From contig NZ_JAYKPK010000004.1 of assembly GCF_035117555.1 (NCBI RefSeq), positions 1-64,000 of the forward strand: DNA of 64,000 nucleotides, in the 5' to 3' direction. Below the pieces are notes generated by a model. It was not told the origin of the DNA, did not search any database, and worked only from the letters and a program-made list of their open reading frames with translations. Source of the DNA: Yoonia sp035117555 (GTDB taxonomy: Bacteria; Pseudomonadota; Alphaproteobacteria; Rhodobacterales; Rhodobacteraceae). Shown here piece after piece: positions 54,096 through 63,317 of the stretch (the stretch's first letter is position 1; every line of letters starts with the position of its first letter). The position numbers and the translations under genes are program-made.

Positions 54096-55610
54096 CTAAA
54101 CCTCCTTCGCCATCGCCAGACGATACCCCACAGCCTCGGCCACATGGGCGCGGCAGACCTCATCCGATCCTTCCAGATCCGCAATCGTCCGCGCCACCCG
54201 CAAAATCCGGTGATAGCCGCGCGCCGATAGGCCGAATTTCTCTGCCACCCGCAGCAGCAATGCCCGCCCTTCCGCATCCGGGGTGGCGATCTGTTCAAGC
54301 AGAGCGCCCTCGGCATCGGCATTTACCCGCGCGCCTGGATGATCCGCGAATCGCAGGGCCTGACGCGCCCGCGCCGCGCCGACCCGTGCTGCGATCACCG
54401 CAGAACTGTCACCCGATTGCGGCAGATCTAGGTCGTGAAACGCGACCGGCGGCACCTCGACCCGCAGATCGAAACGGTCCATCAAAGGCCCGGAAATCCG
54501 GCCCATATAATCCTCACCACAGATCGGCGCGCGGGTGCAGGCGCGCGCCGCATCCGTCAGATAGCCGCATTTGCAGGGGTTTGCCGCCGCCACCAGCATG
54601 AACCGGCAAGGATAGCGCACATGAGCATTGGCGCGGGCGACCACGACTTCGCCGGTTTCAATCGGCTGGCGCAGGGTTTCCAGCACATTGCGCGGAAATT
54701 CGGGAAATTCATCCATGAACAGCACGCCATTATGCGCCAGCGAAATCTCGCCCGGTTTCGCGCTGCGCCCGCCGCCGACGATGGCGGGCATCGAAGCGGT
54801 GTGATGCGGTTCGCGAAACGGTCTTTCGCGGCTGATGCCGCCATCATCCAGCAAGCCTGCAAGCGAATGGATCATCGAGGTTTCCAGCGCCTCCGCCGGG
54901 GATAAAGGCGGCAAAATCCCCCCGATCCGCGCCGCCAGCATGGATTTACCCGATCCCGGCGCGCCGACCAAGAGCAGGTGATGCCGCCCGGCGGCGGCAA
55001 TTTCCAGCGCACGTTTGGCGCGTTCCTGCCCTTTCACCTCGGCGAAATCGCGGCTGTGGGTCGCCGCCTGCGTCTCACCCGGCTCGGACGGCGCGATCAC
55101 GCTCTGCCCGGTGAAATGCCGCACCATCGCGGCCAGAGAACGGGGTGCAATGACATTCGCCGCCCCGACCCAGGCCGCTTCTGCCCCGCAGGCCTGCGGG
55201 CAAAACAGCATCCGCCCTTCGCTCGCTGCCGTCATCGCCGCGGGCAAAGCGCCGACCACCGGCACCAAAGACCCGTCCAGCGACAATTCCCCCAAGGCCA
55301 CGACCTGTGCTGCCTCGTCGCGCGGGATGATGTCGAGCGCTGCCAATAGCGCCAGCGCGATGGGCAGGTCGAAATGCGACCCTTCCTTGGGCAGATCGGC
55401 GGGCGACAGGTTCACCGTGATCCGTTTCGATGGCAGCGCGATGGCCATGGCCGTCAGCGCCGCGCGCACCCTTTCGCGCGCCTCGGACACGGCTTTGTCG
55501 GGCAGGCCGACGATGGTGAACGCCGGAATGCCGGGGGTGACGGCGCATTGCACCTCGACCAGCCGCGCCTCGATCCCTTCAAAGGCCACTGTATAGGCGA
55601 TGGCGACCAT
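54096..55610 (-). CDS. YifB/ComM-like Mg-chelatase-family AAA ATPase
   Basis: A 504-residue protein: N-terminal Lon-S5-like domain (FTIVGLPDKAVSEARERV; NLSPADLPKEGSHFDLPIAL), AAA core with Walker A LLVGAPGSGKSML, RPFREPHHTASMPAIVGGG, Walker B VLFMDEFPEF, and a C-terminal Mg_chelatase_C with SARGYHRILRVARTIADLEG. ComM of this family is a helicase promoting branch migration in natural transformation. Full length. Confidence 0.95.
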   Translation of the reverse strand: MVAIAYTVAFEGIEARLVEVQCAVTPGIPAFTIVGLPDKAVSEARERVRAALTAMAIALPSKRITVNLSPADLPKEGSHFDLPIALALLAALDIIPRDEAAQVVALGELSLDGSLVPVVGALPAAMTAASEGRMLFCPQACGAEAAWVGAANVIAPRSLAAMVRHFTGQSVIAPSEPGETQAATHSRDFAEVKGQERAKRALEIAAAGRHHLLLVGAPGSGKSMLAARIGGILPPLSPAEALETSMIHSLAGLLDDGGISRERPFREPHHTASMPAIVGGGRSAKPGEISLAHNGVLFMDEFPEFPRNVLETLRQPIETGEVVVARANAHVRYPCRFMLVAAANPCKCGYLTDAARACTRAPICGEDYMGRISGPLMDRFDLRVEVPPVAFHDLDLPQSGDSSAVIAARVGAARARQALRFADHPGARVNADAEGALLEQIATPDAEGRALLLRVAEKFGLSARGYHRILRVARTIADLEGSDEVCRAHVAEAVGYRLAMAKEV

Positions 55611-55653
55611 GCGCTGCTCTCCGTTCCTGTGTTAACGGGTAGCGGGTGATGGT

Positions 55654-56343
55654 TTAGGAAAGGTTAACGGGCCAAGGCTTGCGCGGCAGATCCAGCGGAT
55701 AGGGCCACGGGTCGTGGATTTCCTGCAATGCCGCCTGCCGCCAGTCCAGAAAGGCCGGGTCGCGTAGATGGGCCGCGACATAGGCTTGTGCGGCGGGGCT
55801 GACCGGCAGCCCATAGGTGGTGATCCGCAACGCCACCGGCGCATAGAAGACATCCGCCAGCGAATAATCGCCAAACAGCCACGGGCTATCATTGCCGTGC
55901 CGCGCGCGGGCCAAGGCCCATAATTCCTCGATCCGGGCCAGATCGGCCAGCACGGCGTCCGATGGCTGGAACCCGTCCCAGACATGGCTGATCATATTGG
56001 GGCATTCGCTGCGCAGGGCAGCAAACCCGCTATGCATTTCCGCGCAGATCGACCGTGCCACTGCGCGGGCCGCAGGGTCGCGCGGATAAAGCGCCACATC
56101 AGGATGCCGTTCGACCAAGGTTTCCGCCATGGCGAGACTGTCGGTCAGCACGTGACCTTCCGGCGTCGTCATCGCAGGCACGGTGCGCGCAGGCGCGATA
56201 TGGGCCAGATCGGCGGCCATGGTGCCGGAATACAGACCCACCATCCGCGTCTGATAAGGCAGGCCGAATTTTTCCAGCATCAGCCAGCCGCGCAAGGACC
56301 AGCTGCTGAAGGTCCGGTCACCGATGTATAATGTATATGTCAT
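55654..56343 (-). CDS. Glutathione S-transferase family protein
   Basis: A 229-residue GST: N-terminal thioredoxin-like fold opening MTYTLYIGDRTFSSWSLRGW with the Ser-Ser-Trp-Ser active-site region, TVPAMTTPEGHVLTDSLAMA (Pro loop and glutathione-binding Ser) and a helical C-terminus. Substrate unknown. It is separated from yifB by 43 bases in the same direction. Confidence 0.9.
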   Translation of the reverse strand: MTYTLYIGDRTFSSWSLRGWLMLEKFGLPYQTRMVGLYSGTMAADLAHIAPARTVPAMTTPEGHVLTDSLAMAETLVERHPDVALYPRDPAARAVARSICAEMHSGFAALRSECPNMISHVWDGFQPSDAVLADLARIEELWALARARHGNDSPWLFGDYSLADVFYAPVALRITTYGLPVSPAAQAYVAAHLRDPAFLDWRQAALQEIHDPWPYPLDLPRKPWPVNLS

Positions 56344-56401
56344 GCGCCGAGCTTAGGCGGCATCCGCATCCGCGCCAAACGACATTGCGTGATCGCATCC
56401 A

Positions 56402-56980
56402 TCACGGCAGATGATTGACAGCCCCTAAGGCCCACCCCGATTGAGAGCAGGTCATCTGCGTCACTGATAGATTATCAATCTGATGCCCCATCGCCTGATA
56501 GGCGGTGCAGCCCGCCGCGCGCTGGATCTGGGTCATGATCACGCCCATATGGGCGACCAGCACGATATCGCCGCCGGCAAAGCGCAGGGTCAGGTCATCA
56601 ACCACACGCGCGACACGGGCACTGACGTCATGCCAGCTTTCGCCCTCCGGTGCGCGCAGATCGCCGGGGGTCTCCCAGAAAGCGCGGCTCAGCACCGGAT
56701 CGCGGGCCGCAACATCCGTGTGATGCATCCCGTCCCAGATACCAAAATGCATCTCTCGCAGGTCGCGCTGATCGGGTAGGCGCTGGCGGTTGCCGCCAAT
56801 CGCATCCGCAGTGGTCGACGCCCGTTGCAGATCGGAGGCGACTACCACCGCATCCGTTGGCAGGAAATCCGCCACCCGCCCGATCAGCGCCGTATCGGAC
56901 AGATCCGCAGGCACATCGCGCCAGCCGGTAAAGCATTTCTCATGCGTCGGCCCATGCCGCACCCACCAGAGCCTTGTCAT
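56402..56980 (-). CDS. Histidine phosphatase family protein (CobC candidate)
   Basis: A 192-residue phosphoglycerate-mutase-like phosphatase: RLWWVRHGPTHEK (RHG catalytic motif), EMHFGIWDGMHHTD, and LVAHMGVI with the second catalytic His. It overlaps cobU by four bases, so it may be the alpha-ribazole phosphatase of cobalamin assembly, but the sequence alone does not separate that role from other phosphatases. Confidence 0.8.
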   Translation of the reverse strand: MTRLWWVRHGPTHEKCFTGWRDVPADLSDTALIGRVADFLPTDAVVVASDLQRASTTADAIGGNRQRLPDQRDLREMHFGIWDGMHHTDVAARDPVLSRAFWETPGDLRAPEGESWHDVSARVARVVDDLTLRFAGGDIVLVAHMGVIMTQIQRAAGCTAYQAMGHQIDNLSVTQMTCSQSGWALGAVNHLP

Positions 56981-57492
56981 TTCAGCACCAAAGGCAGGCC
57001 TGCCATCACCGCGACCACGCTATCTGCCTCTGCCGCAATCGCTTGGTTCAGTGCCCCCTGCGCATTGCGAAACCGCCGCGCCAGCGCATTATCGGGAACG
57101 ATGCCTTGCCCGACCTCATTAGACACAATGACAACCGGGGCGGCACAACCCGCCAACCCCTGCACCAACCCGGCACTGGCGGCGGCGATATCATGATCCG
57201 CCAGCATCACGTTTGTCAGCCACAAAGTGGCGCAATCCAACAGCACCGCCTGACCATCCTGCACCTGCGACAAAATGGCACTGACCTCCAACGGCTCCTC
57301 ATAAGTGATCCAGCCTTCGCCACGCATCTCGCGGTGGCGGGCGACCTTGGCCTCCATCTCGGCATCATAGACCTGCGCCGTTGCAATATAGACCTTTTGC
57401 AGACCTGAGCCTGCAATCAGCCCTTCCGCATAGGCGGATTTGCCAGAGGCGGCGCCGCCTAGCACGAGTGTCAGTTTCGGCAAGCTGTTCAT
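56977..57492 (-). CDS. cobU: Adenosylcobinamide kinase/guanylyltransferase
   Basis: A 171-residue enzyme: P-loop LVLGGAASGKSAYAE, YIATAQVYDAEMEAKVARHR with the His that takes GMP, GWITYEEPLEV, and VVIVSNEVGQGIVP. It activates cobinamide in the B12 nucleotide-loop pathway, relevant because ecm needs cobalamin. Start MNSLPKLTLVLGG at 57492; longer frame unsupported. Divergent from rpoH. Confidence 0.95.
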   Translation of the reverse strand: MNSLPKLTLVLGGAASGKSAYAEGLIAGSGLQKVYIATAQVYDAEMEAKVARHREMRGEGWITYEEPLEVSAILSQVQDGQAVLLDCATLWLTNVMLADHDIAAASAGLVQGLAGCAAPVVIVSNEVGQGIVPDNALARRFRNAQGALNQAIAAEADSVVAVMAGLPLVLK

Positions 57493-57581
57493 CTGATATC
57501 GAGTGATCCGGTTTCCATCCCGCTGCGTAGCAAAATCATAACAAAGAGTTAATCGCCGCTCGTTCATTTGGGGGAAGAAAC

Positions 57582-58460
57582 ATGGCCGTCAACGCATTTT
57601 CTGATCAAACGCTGTCACGGACCGCGATGCGTGCTGAATTGCTGGATGCGGAAACAGAGCTGAAACTCGCCTATGCCTGGCGCGATCAGCGCGATGAAGA
57701 GGCGCTGCATCGGCTGATCACCGCATATATGCGGCTGGCAATTTCCATGGCGTCGAAATTCAAACGCTATGGCGCGCCGATGAATGATTTGATTCAGGAA
57801 GCCTCCGTCGGGTTGATGAAAGCCGCCGATAAATTTGACCCCGACCGGGGCGTGCGGTTTTCGACCTACGCGGTCTGGTGGATCAAGGCCTCGATCCAGG
57901 ATTACGTGATGCGCAACTGGTCGATGGTGCGGACCGGGTCGACATCGTCGCAGAAATCCCTGTTTTTCAACATGCGCCGGGTGCAGGCCCGTCTGGAACG
58001 CGAGGCGGCCGCAGAAGGCCGCACGCTGGAAACCCACGAATTGCACGAAATGATCGCCATCGAAGTCGGCGTGCCGCTGCATGACGTGCAGATGATGGAT
58101 GGGCGCTTGTCGGGGTCTGATTTTTCGCTCAACGCCACCCAATCGGTGGATGATGAGGGGCGTGAATGGATCGACGCGCTGGAAGATGACGCGCCGCAGG
58201 CCGCTGAAAAGGTCGAGAATTCGCATGACACCGACACGTTGCGCCAGTGGTTGGTCACGGCATTGTCGGCGCTGAATGATCGTGAACAATTCATCGTGCG
58301 CGAACGCAAATTGCGCGATGATCCGCGGACTTTGGAAAGCCTTGGTTCCGAACTCGGCCTGTCCAAGGAACGTGTCCGGCAGTTAGAGGCCGCAGCCTTT
58401 GGCAAAATGCGCAAAAGCCTAGAGGCGCAAAGCAACGAAGTGCAATCCTTCTTCGCCTAA
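57582..58460 (+). CDS. rpoH: RNA polymerase sigma factor RpoH (sigma-32 family)
   Basis: A 292-residue sigma-70 group 3 protein: region 2 with HRLITAYMRLAISMASKFKR, GLMKAADKFDPDRGVRFSTY and AVWWIKASIQDYVMRNWSMV; the RpoH box QKSLFFNMRRVQ; and region 4 with DPRTLESLGSELGLSKERVR. It is closest in feel to the RpoHII type of Rhodobacteraceae, used in oxidative stress. Not next to heat-shock genes. Confidence 0.92.
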   Translation: MAVNAFSDQTLSRTAMRAELLDAETELKLAYAWRDQRDEEALHRLITAYMRLAISMASKFKRYGAPMNDLIQEASVGLMKAADKFDPDRGVRFSTYAVWWIKASIQDYVMRNWSMVRTGSTSSQKSLFFNMRRVQARLEREAAAEGRTLETHELHEMIAIEVGVPLHDVQMMDGRLSGSDFSLNATQSVDDEGREWIDALEDDAPQAAEKVENSHDTDTLRQWLVTALSALNDREQFIVRERKLRDDPRTLESLGSELGLSKERVRQLEAAAFGKMRKSLEAQSNEVQSFFA

Positions 58461-58523
58461 GACGCCACATTGTCTTTCCGGTCCGTTCCGCCCTAAGGTC
58501 GGGCCAGAATTGACCGGAGAGAG

Positions 58524-59720
58524 ATGATGCTGGCGGGCCGACATATTCTGCTGATCGTGGGTGGCGGGATCGCCGCGTTCAAATCGCTCGACCTGCTCCG
58601 CCGTTTACGCGACCAGGGCGCGCGGGTGACGCCGGTGCTGACGCACGCGGGGGCGGAATTCGTGACCCCGCTGAGCCTGTCCGCGCTGGCGGCCTCCAAA
58701 GTCTATCAGGATCTGTTCGATCTGACCGATGAGGCCGAGATGGGCCATATTGAGCTGTCCCGTGCCGCTGATCTGATCGTTGTCGCCCCCGCGACCGCCG
58801 ATCTGATGTCCAAAATGGCGGGTGGCTTGGCGAATGATCTGGCCTCCACCTTGCTTTTGGCGACCGATAAGCGCGTGCTGATCGCGCCTGCGATGAATGT
58901 GCGGATGTGGCAGCATCCGGCGACGCAGCGCAATCTGGCGACCTTGCGGGATGACGGCATGCTGGTCGTCGGCCCGGATGAAGGTGCTATGGCCTGCGGT
59001 GAATATGGTCCCGGCAGGCTGGCGGAAGTACCTGATATCATTGGCGCGATTTCTGCCGCTCTCGCTGATGGCCCGTTGAAGGACAAACATATCCTCGTCA
59101 CCTCTGGCCCCACGCATGAACCGATTGACCCGGTGCGCTATATCGCCAACCGATCCTCCGGCGCGCAGGGCACCGCGATTGCGCGCGCCTTGGTGGGCCT
59201 TGGCGCGAGCGTGACGTTCATCACCGGCCCCGCCGATGTGCCGCCGCCTGCCGGTGTGAACCTGATCAAGGTCCAGACCGCCGCCGAAATGCTCGCCGCC
59301 GTGCAGGCGGCTGATCCCGCCGATGCCGCGATCTTTGCCGCCGCCGTCGCCGATTGGCGTGTCGCCAATGCCGGGGCCAGCAAGATCAAGAAAGACACGG
59401 GCGGCCTGCCGCATCTGGAATTTGCCGAAAACCCCGACATTTTGGCGACGATATCGCAGATGGGCATGGGCCGTCCGCCCTTGGTCATCGGTTTCGCGGC
59501 CGAGACGGACGATGTGATCGCCCATGCCAGTGCCAAGCGCCTGCGCAAGGGGTGTGACTGGATCGTCGCCAATGATGTTTCCCCCGGCACCGGGATCATG
59601 GGCGGCAGCGAAAACGCCGTGACCCTGATTACTGATCAGGGCGCCGAAAGCTGGCCGCGCATGTCGAAAGATGCGGTTGCAGCGCAACTCGCCCAGCGGA
59701 TCGCGCAGGTGATCGCATGA
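58524..59720 (+). CDS. coaBC: Bifunctional phosphopantothenoylcysteine decarboxylase/synthetase
   Basis: A 398-residue fusion. CoaC half: ILLIVGGGIAAFKSLDLLRR, His in EMGHIELSRAADL, APAMNVRMWQHPAT and the Cys in AMACGEYGPGRLAE. CoaB half: ILVTSGPTHEPIDPVRYIAN and AAVADWRVANAGASKIKKD. It makes 4'-phosphopantetheine for CoA. Overlaps dut by four bases, a conserved pair. Confidence 0.97.
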   Translation: MMLAGRHILLIVGGGIAAFKSLDLLRRLRDQGARVTPVLTHAGAEFVTPLSLSALAASKVYQDLFDLTDEAEMGHIELSRAADLIVVAPATADLMSKMAGGLANDLASTLLLATDKRVLIAPAMNVRMWQHPATQRNLATLRDDGMLVVGPDEGAMACGEYGPGRLAEVPDIIGAISAALADGPLKDKHILVTSGPTHEPIDPVRYIANRSSGAQGTAIARALVGLGASVTFITGPADVPPPAGVNLIKVQTAAEMLAAVQAADPADAAIFAAAVADWRVANAGASKIKKDTGGLPHLEFAENPDILATISQMGMGRPPLVIGFAAETDDVIAHASAKRLRKGCDWIVANDVSPGTGIMGGSENAVTLITDQGAESWPRMSKDAVAAQLAQRIAQVIA

Positions 59721-60163
59721 TCAAGATGATGTGGGATGACGGGGCGGACCAAGGCTTGGGTCTGCCAAGCTATGAAACGCCCGGTGCTGCCGGTGCCGAT
59801 CTGCGCGCGAATTTTGCGGATCACAGTGCAATTGACCTTGAACCCGGCGCGCGCGCCCTGATCCCCACAGGTCTGCGGATGGAAATCCCGCAGGGGTTCG
59901 AGGTGCAGATCAGGCCCCGCTCTGGCCTTGCGCTGAAACAAGGGCTGACCCTGCTGAACACGCCGGGCACAATCGACAGCGATTATCGCGGCCCCATCGG
60001 GGTGATCATGATCAACCATGGGGCAGAGGTGGCCACAATCACCCACGGCATGCGGATCGCGCAGATGGTCGTGGCCCCCGTGGTGCAGATGGGCTTTGCC
60101 GTGGTCAATGCCCTGTCCGAAAGCATACGCGGCAGCGGCGGTTTCGGGTCCACCGGCACATGA
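59717..60163 (+). CDS. dut: dUTP diphosphatase
   Basis: A 148-residue trimeric dUTPase with all five motifs in order: PGAAGADLRAN, RPRSGLALKQGLTLLN, TPGTIDSDYRGPIGVIMIN, GMRIAQMVVAPV and the C-terminal RGSGGFGSTG. It hydrolyses dUTP to dUMP. Overlaps the downstream E1-like gene by four bases. Confidence 0.97.
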   Translation: MIKMMWDDGADQGLGLPSYETPGAAGADLRANFADHSAIDLEPGARALIPTGLRMEIPQGFEVQIRPRSGLALKQGLTLLNTPGTIDSDYRGPIGVIMINHGAEVATITHGMRIAQMVVAPVVQMGFAVVNALSESIRGSGGFGSTGT

Positions 60164-61224
60164 TCATGGTCGGTGTCATGGCCGCGACCCTCTGGGGGAT
60201 CGGCATCGCGATGAAAGCGCCGTATTCTGCGCGCTGGACCATGCTGGCCATCCTGATCATCGCTGTGATGATGCTGCATATCATCCTGCCTGTGGGCCAT
60301 CCTTTGCGCATGGCGACAGGCGGGGATGCCCGGCTCTGGGGGTTGCTGATCGCCTTCGGCTTTCTGGTGGCGGCCTATCGCAAAGGCCTTGCTGCCCTGC
60401 GCGCCCGCGCCAATCCGGTCGCCACACCCGCGCCCAAATCCGGCACCTTTTCCGACTCTGAACTCAACCGCTACGCCCGCCACATCGTGCTCCGTGAAAT
60501 CGGTGGGCCGGGGCAAAAGGCCCTGCGCGACGCAAAGGTGCTGGTTATCGGCGCTGGTGGCCTCGGTGCGCCCGCCTTGCAATATCTGGCTGCTGCCGGT
60601 GTCGGCACCATCGGGGTGATCGACGATGATCTGGTCGAAAACGCCAATCTGCAACGGCAGGTGATCCACACCGACAAAAACATCGGCCTGCCCAAAGTCC
60701 ATTCCGCCGAACTCGCCATGGTCGCGCAAAACCCCTTCGTCACCGTGCGCCCCTATCACCGTCGCCTGACCGCCGATATCGCCGCCGATCTGTTCGCCGA
60801 TTACGATCTGGTGCTGGACGGCAGCGATAATTTCACCACCCGCTATCTGGTGAATGACACCTGCGTGGCGCTGGGCATCCCCCTGATCGCTGCCGCCCTG
60901 ACGCAATGGGAAGGCCAGATCAGCCTTTATGACCCCGCCCATGGCACGCCTTGCTATGCCTGCATCTTCCCCAAGGCACCGGATCCCGCGCTGGTGCCAA
61001 GTTGCGCTGAGGCAGGCGTTCTCGGCCCGCTCCCCGGCGTGATCGGCGCGATGATGGCGGTGGAGGCGATCAAACAGATCACCGGCGCCGGCGACACTTT
61101 GGCCGGGCGCTTGCTGATCTATGATGCGCTTTATGCGCAAACCCGCACTATCGCGATCAAACCGCGCAAAGATTGCCCCGTCTGCGCTGGCAAAGCGGCC
61201 CCGGCGACCCTAGTTGATCCTTAA
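60160..61224 (+). CDS. MoeB/ThiF-type E1 adenylyltransferase with membrane N-terminus
   Basis: A 354-residue protein. The first 85 residues hold about three hydrophobic helices (MAATLWGIGIA; WTMLAILIIAVMMLHIIL; LLIAFGFLVAAY) absent from standard MoeB (about 250 residues). The E1 domain follows: LNRYARHIVLREIGGPGQ, VLVIGAGGLGAPALQYLAAA (ATP), DGSDNFTTRYLVND, zinc Cys pairs CYAC and CPVC, and VPSCAEAGVLGPL with the likely active Cys. It would adenylate MoaD or ThiS. The membrane extension is unexplained. Confidence 0.85.
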   Translation: MIMVGVMAATLWGIGIAMKAPYSARWTMLAILIIAVMMLHIILPVGHPLRMATGGDARLWGLLIAFGFLVAAYRKGLAALRARANPVATPAPKSGTFSDSELNRYARHIVLREIGGPGQKALRDAKVLVIGAGGLGAPALQYLAAAGVGTIGVIDDDLVENANLQRQVIHTDKNIGLPKVHSAELAMVAQNPFVTVRPYHRRLTADIAADLFADYDLVLDGSDNFTTRYLVNDTCVALGIPLIAAALTQWEGQISLYDPAHGTPCYACIFPKAPDPALVPSCAEAGVLGPLPGVIGAMMAVEAIKQITGAGDTLAGRLLIYDALYAQTRTIAIKPRKDCPVCAGKAAPATLVDP

Positions 61225-61236
61225 AGGAGATCCGCC

Positions 61237-63258
61237 ATGACAAATCCGCTGCTGAACGATTGGGACACGCCCTTTGGCCTGCCGCCCTTTGCCGCGATCA
61301 AGGACGATGATTTCGCCCCGGCGGTCGAGGCGGCCTTGGAGCAATCCCGCGCGAATGTCGCCGATATCGCGGACAATCCCGAAAAGCCCAGCTTTGCCAA
61401 TACGATAGAGGCATTGGAACTGGCCGATGAAACGCTGAGCCGCGTCTTGGGCGCGTTCTATTCACTCGCCGGTGCCGACAGCAACCCGGCGCGCGAGGCC
61501 TTGCAGCGCGATTTTGCGCCCTTACTCAGCGCCTATTCCTCCGAGATTTCCGAAAACAAGGCGCTCTTCGCGCGGGTCGAGGTGCTGTGGGAAGACCGCG
61601 ACCAGCTTGACCTGACCGAGGAACAAGCCCGCGTGCTGATGCTGACACGGCGCAGTTTCGTCCGCTCCGGTGCCTTGCTGGAAGGCCCCGCCGCCACCCG
61701 GCTGCGCGCGGTCAAATCGCGGCTGTCGGTGCTGGGCACGCAATTCGTCCAGAACCTGCTGGCCGATGAACGCGACTGGATGATGAAACTGGGGCCGGAC
61801 GATCTGGACGGTCTGCCCGATTTCGTCCTCGCCACAGCCCGCGCCGCAGGGGCAGAGAAAGACGCAGGTGGCCTGGTCGTCACCCTGTCCCGCTCGCTGA
61901 TCGTGCCGTTCCTGCAATTTTCCGACCGGCGTGATCTGCGGCAAAAAGCGTTTGAGGCTTGGGGCGCACGCGGTGCCAATGGCGGGGCCACGGACAATCG
62001 CGCGATTGCGGCGGAAACGCTGGCCTTGCGTGAAGAACGCGCGAAGCTTCTGGGCTATGACAGTTTCGCCGATTTCAAACTGGAAACCGAAATGGCGGGC
62101 AATCCCGCCGCCGTGCGCGATCTGCTGATGCAGGTCTGGGAACCCGCCAAAGCCGGAGCCTTGGACGATGGCAAAGTGCTGGAACGGATGCTGCATCAGG
62201 ACGGGTTCGACGGCCCGCTGGAACCTTGGGACTGGCGTTATTATTCTGAAAAGCGCCGCCGGGATTTGCATGACCTCGATGAGGCGGAAATCAAACCCTA
62301 TCTGCAACTCGACCGGATGATCGAGGCTGCTTTTGCCTGCGCCAACCGCCTGTTCGGGCTGGAATTTACGCCCATCGACGGCCCGGTTTATCACCCCGAT
62401 GTCCGGCTCTGGGAGGTGACCCGCAAAGGCGAACATATCGCCGTCTTCATCGGCGATTACTTCGCGCGTGGATCGAAACGGTCGGGCGCATGGTGTTCCG
62501 CCATGCGGTCGCAAAAACGGCTAGGCGGCGACACGCGGCCCCATGTGATCAACGTCTGCAATTTCGCCAAGCCCGAGGCAGGCAAACCCGCGCTCCTCTC
62601 ATATGACGATGCGCGGACCCTGTTCCATGAATTCGGCCATGCCCTGCATCAGATGCTGTCGGATGTGACCTATGAAAGTATCAGCGGCACCTCTGTCGCG
62701 CGCGATTTTGTGGAACTGCCGAGCCAGCTTTACGAACATTGGCTGGAGGTGCCCGCTGTCCTGTCCGAATTCGCGACCCATGCCGATACCGGCAAGCCGA
62801 TGCCCGATGATTTGCTGCAACGGATGCTGGGCGCGGCAACCTATGACATGGGGTTCCAGACCGTGGAATATATCGCCTCTGCCCTTGTCGATCTGGAATT
62901 CCACAATGGCCCGGCCCCTGCCGATCCGATGCAAAGGCAAGCGGAGATCCTTGAAGAGCTCGGGATGCCCCGCGCCATCGGCATGCGTCACGCCACACCG
63001 CATTTCGCGCATATCTTTTCGGGCGATGGCTATTCCAGCGGCTATTACAGCTATATGTGGTCCGAAGTGATGGATGCCGATGCTTTCGCCGCCTTTGACG
63101 AGGCAGGCGACCCGTTTGATCCGATCACCGCCGCCAAACTGGAAAAGACCGTGCTGTCATCGGGCGGGTCGGTCGACGCTGCTGATCTTTACACCGCTTT
63201 CCGGGGCCGGATGCCGGGGGTGGAGGCTTTGCTGAAAGGGCGCGGTCTGGCTGCCTGA
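61237..63258 (+). CDS. M3 family oligopeptidase (Dcp/oligopeptidase A-like)
   Basis: A 673-residue zinc metallopeptidase with the catalytic HEFGH (His464, Glu465, His468) in LFHEFGHALHQMLSDVTYES, preceded by VINVCNFAKPEAGKPALLSY, and GDGYSSGYYSYMWSEVMDAD near the C-terminus for substrate binding. No signal peptide, so cytoplasmic. It degrades short peptides. The gene is followed by a gene-end repeat. Confidence 0.95.
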   Translation: MTNPLLNDWDTPFGLPPFAAIKDDDFAPAVEAALEQSRANVADIADNPEKPSFANTIEALELADETLSRVLGAFYSLAGADSNPAREALQRDFAPLLSAYSSEISENKALFARVEVLWEDRDQLDLTEEQARVLMLTRRSFVRSGALLEGPAATRLRAVKSRLSVLGTQFVQNLLADERDWMMKLGPDDLDGLPDFVLATARAAGAEKDAGGLVVTLSRSLIVPFLQFSDRRDLRQKAFEAWGARGANGGATDNRAIAAETLALREERAKLLGYDSFADFKLETEMAGNPAAVRDLLMQVWEPAKAGALDDGKVLERMLHQDGFDGPLEPWDWRYYSEKRRRDLHDLDEAEIKPYLQLDRMIEAAFACANRLFGLEFTPIDGPVYHPDVRLWEVTRKGEHIAVFIGDYFARGSKRSGAWCSAMRSQKRLGGDTRPHVINVCNFAKPEAGKPALLSYDDARTLFHEFGHALHQMLSDVTYESISGTSVARDFVELPSQLYEHWLEVPAVLSEFATHADTGKPMPDDLLQRMLGAATYDMGFQTVEYIASALVDLEFHNGPAPADPMQRQAEILEELGMPRAIGMRHATPHFAHIFSGDGYSSGYYSYMWSEVMDADAFAAFDEAGDPFDPITAAKLEKTVLSSGGSVDAADLYTAFRGRMPGVEALLKGRGLAA

Positions 63259-63263
63259 TCTTC

Positions 63264-63317
63264 CTGCGGCTTCGCCGCAGTCGATGCCGCCGGCGGGGAT
63301 ATTTTTACTCGGACGAT
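63264..63317 (+). repeat. Gene-end composite repeat after the M3 peptidase
   Basis: Hairpin CTGCGGC-TTC-GCCGCAG (63264-63280) five bases after the stop, then GCCGCCGGCGGGGATATTT and TTACTCGGACGATGCAG. Closest to the yifB copy. It overlaps the end of the convergent cation-efflux gene. Confidence 0.78.
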
